Below, in pieces: positions 20,796 to 29,675 of a DNA stretch of 31,196 bases; positions within the stretch are counted from its first letter, which is position 1, and every line of letters starts with the position of its first letter. Location: NCBI GenBank assembly GCA_910592005.1, contig CAJVPP010000493.1, forward strand, positions 1 through 31,196. Direction: 5' to 3'. The DNA comes from Funneliformis mosseae (Eukaryota > Glomeromycota > Glomeromycetes > Glomerales > Glomeraceae). The notes under the pieces were generated by a model, which was not told the DNA's origin, did no database searches, and saw only the letters and a program-made list of their open reading frames with translations. The position numbers and the translations under genes are program-made.

Positions 20796-20960
20796 ATTTA
20801 GATGTATAAAAAACATTAGGCATTAATATTTATCATTTTAGATGGATAATAAATATTAAAATTCAATATTTATGGATTCAGGATAAGAGAAAACCTTAAA
20901 ATATATAATTTATTGTTTTAGATAGATAAAATACATTCTAATTCACTATCTGTAATTAAT
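20796..20960 (+). repeat. About 40-bp direct repeats in a divergent promoter region
   Basis: TTTAGATGTATAAAAAACATT (20798), TTTTAGATGGATAATAAATATT (20837) and TTTTAGATAGATAAAATACATT (20917) align, with offsets of 40 and 80 bp; a weaker unit lies between. They lie between the divergent HTH and membrane-protein genes and could be operator-like sites or simple slippage products. Confidence 0.5.
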
Positions 20961-21066
20961 AATAAAAAATGATCGATATCCTTCCTATTCATTCTATATT
21001 TATCGTAATTGTTCTCTAACAAAAAATATGAAAAGTTTTTTTACAGTTTATGGCCAATGTAAATAA

Positions 21067-21728
21067 ATGGGAACGTATGATCTTGAAAAGGAAATATACC
21101 ACATCTTGCAAGACTCATCCAAAATTCGAGGCTATAATGCTAAGTTGCGGAACAAATATATAAATCTTAATGATGAGAATAGGCGGTTGAAGGTTGAAAA
21201 CTTCAAGCTCGTCTTCTAGAATGCTTGTACAGAAATATCTCTTGCCAAAGCCAAAGCCGATAACTTTGCAAAATCAGAGAAAGTAAAATCGCTTCAGTCT
21301 GTGATTAATCTATTGGTCCCAGAATACTCTAATCGGTCAGATTCACATGTAAAAAGTGGTGGCGAAAAACATGGTGGGCTGGGAGGCTCAGTCTCTTTGA
21401 GACCCTCTGGCGCTTCTTCACTTATAGGCACTACAGATACTGCTTTGCAGGAGAAGAGTAGCGTGGATTTGAAAACTGGTCTTGATAAATTATTGCCATA
21501 TATACTTCTCTTTTCAATAATACTTTTTCTCCTGATCGCAATTATGTGGTTTATTATTGTGAAAAAGTTACAGAATACACAAGAAAAGCTGAGCAATATA
21601 TTCAGGCTAGAGATTGGCATCTCCAAAGGTTGGCTATACAATCGGAGGCTGAAAGAAAAAAAAATGACCAATATTCTACCCACAAAAAATATATAAATAG
21701 GCCAGACATTTATTATCTCAAATCCTAA
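21067..21728 (+). pseudogene. Coiled-coil protein with one transmembrane segment
   Basis: ATG 21067. The N-terminal part is a coiled coil (TYDLEKEIYHILQDSSKI, then KLRNKYINLNDENRRLKVEN), broken by TAG at about 21220. After a second helix comes a Gly/Ser-rich linker (SGGEKHGGLGGSVSLRPSG) and a single membrane helix, YILLFSIILFLLIAIMWFII (about 21502-21560). After the helix the reading frame seems to shift. The original frame ends at 21696, but the +1-shifted frame gives a better helical, charged tail (YTRKAEQYIQARDWHLQRLA) ending at 21728. No signal peptide, so this would be a bitopic protein with a coiled-coil head. In the context of polymerase, ATPase and integrase genes it could be a virion or membrane-anchoring protein, but that is inference. 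Confidence 0.55.
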
Positions 21729-21818
21729 TCGACTACTGTATAAATACTAGCGCTAATGGGACTTTTTGAATCTTTTTTGGATATGAGCTAATACCTTTTC
21801 TGATAAATCTCTTTCAGC

Positions 21819-22085
21819 TTAACGCTCAGGCAGATTTATTAAGACTTTTTTAGCTTGGATCACTGTATATGCTATTAACCATCCAATATGAATGAACTCA
21901 CCTCTCTTACCATTATGCCCATGCTGTAGTAAAAATCGATAGTCATCTATTACAATATCCGTCATTTTCTTCTGATCCACTATTATTTTACGAAATACCT
22001 GCTTGTTCTCTTCTATGATCAGAAGATGAATTTTGTTAGGTTCAAAGCCTATGTACTGAAAAACTTAGTCGCGTAGTTCAGCCAT
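21819..22085 (-). pseudogene. Small unrecognised protein, one in-frame TAA
   Basis: 89 codons including the stop, broken only at codon 7 by TAA. ATG 22085 reads AELRD, stop, VFQYIGFEPNKIHLLIIEEN, then KQVFRKIIVDQKKM, DIVIDDYRFLLQHGHNGKRG and a short hydrophobic GWLIAYTVIQAKKVL before ending in NLPER. It looks like a genuine compact alpha/beta protein rather than noise. It is head to head with the short plus-strand ORF at 22145 (59 bp between ATGs) and lies downstream of the polymerase on the same strand. I do not recognise the family. Confidence 0.45.
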
Positions 22086-22144
22086 TATACTAATAAAGCT
22101 TATCTTTAAAATATGCAGATTTTTAGCTGATCGTAAACTTTGAT

Positions 22145-22288
22145 ATGCAAAATACTAATGATTATCTTTGGGCATATCTGAGGTCGGGATATATGATTAG
22201 AGATCAAAATATTAGAGTGATCATCCTAGGCGCGCTTGTCGCTGAAGTTCGAAGATAGGAATTGAAGTTAGCCAGTATTATTACATGA
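22145..22288 (+). other. Possible short ORF, low confidence
   Basis: 38 codons to TAG 22258, or 47 residues if that stop is a decayed CAG (next stop TGA 22288). It contains DYLWAYLRSGYMIRDQNIRV and IILGALVAEVRR. It could be the start of a small protein whose remainder is lost. Only its position opposite the 22085 gene supports it. Confidence 0.25.
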
Positions 22289-22372
22289 GATAAAAAAATA
22301 TAAATAATATTGTATAAGTTCTCTTAGCGGATTGTGAGAATTTCGGCTAAGAGTACTATCTATATAATTCAT

Positions 22373-25300
22373 TTAAGTGCTTTGCTTTAACACCTCCGGC
22401 TCGACCACACCTTCAAGATGGAAATACCATAAATTAATAATGTTATCTAGCGTCTCAATTTCTGATATGTGAGATAAGGCTGGTAAGTCAGTAATTATCT
22501 CATTTTTTTGCATAGACGAGACTGGGCCAATTTTTTCTGGTATAGACATATGCTCTTTATAATGCATATGATAGACCAATTTGTGAAAGAATAAATTATA
22601 CCTTTCAATACATTTTGCAAGCTCACTAGAATATCGAGCAATATCAGAACATATTTTTTCCTTTATTTCGCCATCTACTGAGAGGTTTTTATCTTTTGTA
22701 AGTTTCCTAGCACATTTCATGAATCTCTCCCATAATATCTCAATAGGATTACTTCCCATAAAAATCTTGTAGCTAAGTCATTCGCCATGAAATATTTCGT
22801 ATAAGTACCCTATCTTATTATATAACATTTTTTATGCCTTTTTGACCGCAGTTCTGTAAGCACGCTTATAAGTAATCCCACGAGATTCTATCATCTTAGA
22901 AGTAATACCATTGACTATGATATTTTCTTTTATGAATCCCTCAAGCCATGACTTGGTCTTGTTTTGAGCGTAATCATCAATTTGCTTATATTTCTCATCT
23001 GGGTTTTCGATTCGCATGATTTGACTTGAGGGTTATAGCTCATACTTCTTATGATATATGATAAATCGGGCATAGAGGCCAATAATAATTTTTTCAAAAT
23101 AATGGTATAAATCTAGTTCCTTTCCCAATTCCTTAGCTACATCGGCGAATTCCATTTTTTCGCCTTTAGTTGGTTTTAACTTTCTGCCATGCAAATCGAA
23201 AGTGGTTTCAGAGTGGGCCACTATATAACTAAAGCATCCATCTGATATTGGAATTCTACTATCATATTTCCCTTGCATTCATCCAATAAATCGCTAAACG
23301 GCTTTGTTGTCTTTATCGGATTTTCATGTATCAGTCTTTACAAACTGCTTAAAACTCTATTGGTTAGGATTGATTATAGCATTCCTGAGAACATCCTCAA
23401 CAATTTTATGGAGAGAACGCTCATTATTGATATCTCTGACTTTACTCATAATCCGCTTACCTATGGTTTTAAAAAGCTGGGATTTGCCCTGTTTCATAAT
23501 ATCAATTCCTCTTATGAAAGGATCCTTCAGACTGAAGTTTACTGCATCTTTATGCTTGGTGCTGAAATATTTTTTCTTCCCATTGAAGACCACCAGAAAT
23601 AGCACTTCTTCATAAGCCATCTTAAGATAGTCCAATCTTGTTTTTAGCTTAAAAAAGCCGTTTACTTCGTTGTGCAATTTTTCCATTGCGCTTATAGTGA
23701 TCTTGACTATCTTAGTCCAGTACTCTAGTTTTGAGATTGTGCCTTTCCCACTATTATAGACCAAATCGCATTTCTTATAATAGAAATCTAGGCAAGTAAG
23801 ATATAGGGAATCGGTATCACCATATTTTATCCCAAAACCTTTCTTTTTCACGAATTCTGCAATAAGTTTGATATTTTCTTGTCCAGCTGAAGTAACACCT
23901 CCGGCAAGTTCAAGTATATAAAATGGGGAATCACTTTGGCCAGTTACACTATAGAACAAATTCATATACAATTTAATAGCTTTCTGCTTCAAATTTAGAG
24001 AATTATAATTGAAGCAGATAGAATCATATTCTTTCCTAAAATTATCATATAACGAACCAATGAAAGGATTCAGGATGCTGGCTATTTTGGTACGTTTCTT
24101 AGGTTCGCTTTACGAACAAACATCTTCAATTGCATTTGCTATTGAGATAGATCCGTCAGCATCCATTCTACTTTTAACTAATCCCATATATTCCTTTTTC
24201 TATCCAAGAGGTTTTAGCCAGGCCTTTAGTTCATTTCGTATATTGAGCAGATTTTTTAATATTTTTGGAAATAAATCCTTCTGATCGGATTTATTCCCAT
24301 GCCGTATGGTCTAGGCTCGTACAGGTTTATTACCATACTTGAACTTGATACTGTGAAGCACTTTATTCTTTCTCTTTAGTTTATCTGCTCCTGAAAGTGT
24401 TGAGACCATCTTCTCAGGTGAGAGGTTGTAGGTCATGATTATGCTAGGATATAAGGAAGCGAAGTCTAAACCTATGATGGGACATTTATTTTCAAGACTT
24501 TTCTCTAGCGGAAACACATACACTCCTGGAAACTTCCCAGATGCTTTCTGATTGGAAATTTTCGTGATGTATAGAATATCCTGCGCCCAAGCTTCAGCAC
24601 TTAAGAGATTGGATACTTTCGTTCCTATAGCATAATAATGTGAGTCGAATAATGATATATGAGCGATTGAGGCTACCTCTCTGTAATCATTTATAGCATT
24701 AGATTTGACCATGAGCTCCTGACAACGTAAAGCATCTATAATACAATAATTTACGATTTCATACATATGTTTTTTGGAAGAGTCAGAAGCCCTGTCTTTC
24801 ACTTTTGAATAATACTTCCATAATTTACTCATAGGCATATCGGTTTTACTATCAAGACCATATTTTTCTAAGAAATATCTGAGTGATCATTTCTCAGAGC
24901 GGGGGTGGAGTTGTAAGAAACTCGTACAAATATCGATCAGTACACACCCCAGAAGTTTAAGAAAGGAGGATTCAAAAGTCAAAGAGGGATTGATTTTAAT
25001 ATTGATGGATTCTCATCCTAACGTTTTTTTGGAATCTCTATCCTCTTTCTTTACGTACTGGTCCCTTTGGAAGAAACCATTAGTTAGTGGCTTTCCTTTC
25101 TCACTAAAATAATTCCAAGTGAGAATAGATTCAGCATCAGCTTTTTTATATGGGTTTGCTAACATCCGCTGAACTATCCACTCAAAAACATTTAATTTGG
25201 TGACCTTTTCTACAATGAAAGGCAATCGTATCCTAAATCGTTAAAATGGAGCTAAATGTCTGAGGCAAAAGATTTTCAACATAGAGCGAATACCTTTAAG

Positions 25301-26363
25301 AGATTCATCTGATTCCCGCATATGATTGTAATCCAACATGGGTTTGGTTTTATTTCTACATCGACTAAACATATCCTCTCTAGAAGAATTGGATTGTCTT
25401 TCCAGTGCAGGGTCATGCAGATTGTAAAAACTTGAAACATATCATTCTTCGCTTCTGAGAAGTTTTCTGATCCACATGAATCATATGTTTCTATATCTCA
25501 TGTTAGAATCAATGCTCAATCACGGGTAAAGAGAGAAGATGGATAGATTTCGTAAAGTGGTTCAAAATTCTCTATAGAATAAAAGTTATTAATCTGAACA
25601 TAAAACGCATGTGGGCAATGATGGGATTTCGCATAATATGGTGCTCTGAAATTATATCTATAATCACTTATCAATCTCCAGCTAGAAAGTGGTATCTGAT
25701 ACTCTCTTGCAACTTTATGATAATATGTACCTGTATCGTTTAAAGCTGTCTCTATTTTAGATTTGAGATCAACCTTTGAATTATAGTTTGAGATGATATT
25801 GAGAGCAGTAAACCTTTCGTCTCTATTAGATGTGACAATACGGAGATATGGCTTTTTTTCTGCATAGTAACCACGAATAGGATATGCCTTTATACATTTT
25901 ATCTGGATTAGATTCATGTTCACAGTATTCCCTCTACTATCTTTTCTGGTAGAAAGTATACTTTTTATTTTGTACCAGAATTTAGGAATACTTGCATTGT
26001 TAGGAACACGAATATCAAAAAATACCTTGATGCCAGTAATGACAACAACTGCTTTCTGACCATTAACAAGGTACCCATAAAGGCGAAGAATATAATAAGG
26101 GATATTATTAATATATTCTTTAGCTTCTTCTATATTGACTGGCATGAATGGAATATCTCGATGATTCGCTATTTCGTTATTAAAAGTTGAAGTTGACCCC
26201 TCATCGTTTCTAAGAACTAAACTATCACGAGTTGGGATGTTCATCAAGTAATTTTTGCTAGAATATCTGATCACCTGGCCTATCATTTTATCTTTTTCGG
26301 CCTCTGGGTGAAAAAGGGCAGAGGCGCGTTGAGGAACTCTGAAAGCTTGGATTGTTTAGGCAT
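22373..26363 (-). pseudogene. Family B DNA polymerase, RNA-primed/nucleocytoviricot type (complete but decayed)
   Basis: About 1,330 codons can be followed almost continuously. The start ATG 26363 gives [17 protein letters not shown]; a frameshift near 26285 then leads to the N-terminal domain ([20 protein letters not shown] and [19 protein letters not shown]). The 3'-5' exonuclease keeps its motifs: DIETYD (Exo I, about 25485), FNDLGYD (Exo II, about 25240, then a frameshift) and YCIIDALRC (Exo III, about 24748). Polymerase motifs: [16 protein letters not shown] (about 24466); B, K-x3-N-x2-YS, where Gly is usual; C, YGDTDSLY (23824); and GKKKYF of the thumb-side KKxY motif. [13 protein letters not shown] and GLYARFI follow, and the tail ends VVEPEVLKQST at 22373. 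About a dozen or more in-frame stops break it. [10 protein letters not shown] marks the delta/zeta/nucleocytoviricot type, not the protein-primed type. It is head to head with the Cys-rich gene at 26483. Confidence 0.85.
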
Positions 26364-26482
26364 TTTTTTTCTCAAGCAATTTACGATAATTTATAGTTAT
26401 ACCAAATCTCAAGGTATATTATTCGCAAAAAAAAAGTTTAAAATGAAATTAATTATCTAAGATTATTAATCGATATACATAA

Positions 26483-26764
26483 ATGGGAGGCGGAAAAAAG
26501 GTGATATTCTGTAATTTTTATTATTGTCCATATATTCTTAAGACTAGCAAAGTGTGTAATCAGAGATGCTATAATCCAAAAGGATGTAAAGTCCATCGGG
26601 ATTCTAGGCAAGTTGCTTGCAAAGAAAGCAGATGTAAAGAGATGACAAGATTCAAATATGACTATTGCGATACGCATGCAAAAAAACATAGATTAAAAGA
26701 ACATTACCATCAGAAAAAGTTGGCTAAGCAAGTTGATAGTCCTAAAGAGATTCCGCTCAAGTAA
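26483..26764 (+). CDS. Small cysteine-rich putative zinc-binding protein
   Basis: An intact ORF of 93 codons. Cysteines and histidines are regularly placed: C10, C15, C25, C29, then C35-x2-H38, C46, C51, and C62-x2-H65, followed by a Lys/His-rich basic tail (KKHRLKEHYHQKKLAKQ). The two CxxH pairs suggest two linked zinc modules. It is divergent from the DNA polymerase (119 bp between ATGs), as the other Cys-rich gene at 63-326 is divergent from a coiled-coil gene. It is unbroken although its neighbour is heavily mutated, so it is either younger or under selection. Function unknown; a nucleic-acid-binding role is plausible from charge and zinc pattern. Confidence 0.55.
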   Translation: MGGGKKVIFCNFYYCPYILKTSKVCNQRCYNPKGCKVHRDSRQVACKESRCKEMTRFKYDYCDTHAKKHRLKEHYHQKKLAKQVDSPKEIPLK

Positions 26765-26849
26765 TTTTAGGTTAATCGAAAGAACTTAAACAAGAATAAA
26801 AAGTTGTCACTATCCCCATGGCCTTTTGGACGAACTCGGTTCGCTGAAA

Positions 26850-27370
26850 TTTCTTAGTAACGCTCTTGGTGATGCTCTTAGTAACAAAATTTATAGCTAT
26901 TTCATATTTTTAGAGCCATCAAAAGGTTTCTAGATGGGTGTCACCATGCCACTAAGAGTCACTAAAAAAATCAGACTACTTTACTTTTTATTTTTTTTTA
27001 TCTATAGATATAGTAAAAATATAGCATACATATAACATATATATATATATATAGCATACCGATAGATATACCATACTGATACCCATAGAAAATTCGATTT
27101 TTTTTCTAGAACTTTACTTTTTCTTAGTGACTCTTAGTGATATAGTAACATATATAAAGGAAGACAACCAAATGTCCTTAAACTTCAAAAAAAGTATACA
27201 GGAGTGTCACTAAGAGCGTCACTAACAAATTTTCTTGGTAACGACATACATATAGGATGGATTCGATATTTTTTTCCTATAACTTTATTTTTACTAGAGG
27301 CATTAAGAAGCCCAAAAATGATATCAAGATTATCCCTAAGAGCGTCCTCAAGAATTTTTCTTATAGGGAT
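26850..27370. repeat. Interspersed CACTAAGAG-type repeats in both orientations
   Basis: TTAGTAACGCTCTTGGTGATGC (26865) is an inverted copy of the type seen at 27196 (GTGTCACTAAGAGCGTCACT). Further copies: CCACTAAGAGTCACTAA (26949), CTTAGTGACTCTTAGTGATA (27123) and CCTAAGAGCGTCCTCAAGAA (27339). AAATTTTCTTRGTAAC-like flanks recur. The opposite orientations suggest a decayed MITE-like element or nested copies. The 75-codon plus ORF inside (27204-27431) is a by-product of the repeat. Confidence 0.5.
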
Positions 27371-27479
27371 AGAAAATTTTTATAGGAACGATAAAAAAAA
27401 CTTAACAAAGTACTTCTGGTATCTTCTTTGATGATTTTTTATAGGACAAGATGTGATATATTTATATTTGCATTTCGAA

Positions 27480-27535
27480 TTCTCTGACCCGCAGGTCAGT
27501 GAAAGTCACGTGACTGGCGCAGTACCGGCTAGCAT
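27480..27535. other. Two palindromes, CTGACC-CGCA-GGTCAG and GTCACGTGAC
   Basis: A 6-bp-arm hairpin at 27483-27498 is followed at about 27506 by a perfect 10-bp palindrome containing the E-box CACGTG. Nothing coding is seen from 27432 to 28100 around it. Confidence 0.4.
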
Positions 27536-28099
27536 TATTTTACAATTTCAACCAGATACTTAGATATAACAATTCAGCATCCAAGCTGGCAAACTACCAG
27601 TTCTATGACAGTTCCATGACAGTTTCATGATAGCTACCAGGTCACTACTATGGTGCTAGGCTGGATTCTCAAATTACATACCCAAAAGATCGGCCAGAAT
27701 TATGACATAGTGTCCAGCCAAAATTAATTGCAGATCTAGATCGAATTACTGCGCTACCTGACACCTTTTTTTACTCTATTTCGGTATCTAGAAAGGCAAC
27801 CAAATAGGCGTAAAGGGTAAGTACTCTAATATAGAATCTAGCACCCAATCAGATGCAGAAGCTCAACACCTCGACATAAAACTAGGTATTCAAACAGCTA
27901 CAGAAGGTCGACAATAGCATTATAAAATTTAGCATATAAACAATTCAAAAACAAGAAGAAAAGTGTGGTATTTAGATTATATGTGTATAGTAATTAGATT
28001 ATATTGTGATAATAAAAGTATATTAACATAAAAAACACAAATATCAAGAAAGACTTAAAGACATAGCTAGAATGTAAAAATGGTATAAGAAATAATAAA
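27536..28099. other. Non-coding, nothing recognised
   Basis: AT-rich, with short direct repeats such as ATGACAGTTYCATGA (27604-27630). No gene or RNA seen. Confidence 0.4.
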
Positions 28100-28320
28100 A
28101 TGTTAGATTATATGTGGTATTTAGACCGTATTATTTAGATTATATGTGGTAATTAGATCACATCATTTAGATTGTATATAGTATTCAGATTATATGTAAT
28201 ATTTAGATCATATGCAGTATTCAGATTATATGTAATATTTAAATTACATGCGGTATTTAGATTATATGTGATATTTAGATTACATGTGATACTATAATCT
28301 AGGGCAAGTAGGATACCACA
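28100..28320 (+). repeat. AT-rich minisatellite, unit about 20 bp
   Basis: About ten imperfect copies of TTTAGATTATATGTGRTA in head-to-tail order (variants TTCAGATTATATGTAATA and TTTAGATCATATGCAGTA). The last units grade into ATTACATATGGTAT. Confidence 0.65.
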
Positions 28321-28490
28321 TGTGATATAATTATATTACATATGGTATCTCACTAATAGATAAGTCACTATATTCCACTCTATTTATTTTCTGATTGTGG
28401 TATAGATGCAGTACTCCTATTCTATAAAGACGCATTGAGCTAAAGAGGAATAACTAGAGGTATAGCTATAATGTTAAGAATTGTTTTCAA

Positions 28491-29420
28491 TTGGAAAATT
28501 TTGTAAAAATAATGTGCAGAAAAAATAAACTAGCTTATGCCTCAAATGTAACTCATCTAGAACTTACTTATTACCATTTACTTTCAGATAAAAAAATAAA
28601 AAGTATTGTAGATACATTTTCAAATATAATTCATTTAGATTTTAAAAATAGTATAGATTTTGGTGATAGATCACTATTTATAATAGCGGAATCATATCTT
28701 AATTTAAGACATCTCAATTTGTGAGATGCTGAAGCAATAATCGATAAAGGCTTATGTGTAATCATAGAATCATATCGTAAATTAAAACATCTAAATATTT
28801 CTAATTGCGAAAATATTAGCGATAAATCTTTATTTGTGATCACAGAAAATTGTCATGATTTGTAAGAGTTCTATTTTACCAAAGTACATCAGATCACAGA
28901 TAAATCTATAAGTTGCATCTTAAACTCATGCCTAAATTTACGAAATCTTGATATTTCATATAGTAAGAGGGATGTCAAAGATGCTAGTATGTTAATACAG
29001 AGATGTCTCAGTATAGAGTATCTTGACTTTGCTAGTATTATGGCTTTTCGTAATGATGCATTAATTGTAGCTATCATCAAAGCATCTCAGGATTTAAGAC
29101 ATTTAGAGATCGATTATAATGATATTAGTAATAAGGTTACTGAAGCACTAGCTCATACTTGTCATAAATTAAAATATCTCAATCTGGATTATTGTGATTT
29201 TGTTAGTGAACCATCAATTTATAATATTATATGTTCCTGTCCAAAGCTCTAATATCTTAACCTTAGTTGCTGTAATATTACCAGTATGACTATCAAAGAA
29301 ATTGCTCGCTCATGTTTCAATATAAAATTTCTAGCTTTGGATAGGTATGAAATTATTAGCAAAAAAGTCATAGACTAGCTAAATCCAAATATTCATATCG
29401 ATTTTGATGAAGATTATTGA
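28491..29420 (+). pseudogene. Leucine-rich-repeat protein (cysteine-containing type), broken
   Basis: One frame of about 310 codons with four internal stops: TGA 28722, TAA 28863, TAA 29250, TAG 29376. It ends at TGA 29418-29420. About nine LRRs of 24-27 residues can be counted, such as LRNLDISYSKRDVKDASMLI, LRHLEIDYNDISNKVTEAL and LKYLNLDYCDFVSEPSIYNI. The L-x2-L-x-L-x2-C pattern is of the AMN1/F-box type. The usual N-terminal F-box is absent or beyond the start, so this is a 5'-truncated copy. Each stop replaces a position where CAA, CAG or CGA is the simplest ancestor. In fungi such proteins are mostly substrate receptors of SCF ubiquitin ligases; the family is greatly expanded in Rhizophagus. 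Confidence 0.7.
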
Positions 29421-29638
29421 TCCAATTCAGAATCTTCTAACTCTAAAACTAAATTAGAATCTGAATAATCTAGCTAGTCTAGAGTGGGTTGAGAGGTATA
29501 TTGTATGATTATTAATTAGATTTTTTTACATTATAAGCAGATCATGTAAAATTTTCTTGGCATTTTTCTGAAAAAATTCTTGGCAAACCCGTGAATAATA
29601 TTCACGATTAGCCAAAATAGCCTATATATTTTTCTGAT

Positions 29639-29649
29639 TTTGAATACTA
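29639..29649 (+). promoter_or_regulatory. TTTGAATRYTW box of coiled-coil copy 3
   Basis: TTTGAATACTA lies 37 bp before the ATG at 29676. A GTGAAT-AAT-ATTCAC hairpin lies upstream at about 29591-29605. Confidence 0.4.
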
Positions 29650-29675
29650 GCATTATAGAGCATTAAAATATTATC

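Noticed and set aside
23273..23615. Two overlapping plus-strand ORFs of about 100 codons
   Set aside because: Antisense of the polymerase region just after motif C.
24009..24284. 91-codon plus-strand ORF
   Set aside because: Antisense of the polymerase palm/fingers region, which reads through on the minus strand with three stops.
12180..26900. Terminal inverted repeats bounding a single element
   Set aside because: Compared the flanks of about 12.2-12.4 kb and 26.8-26.9 kb by eye and found no convincing inverted match. The true borders may lie elsewhere or be lost.
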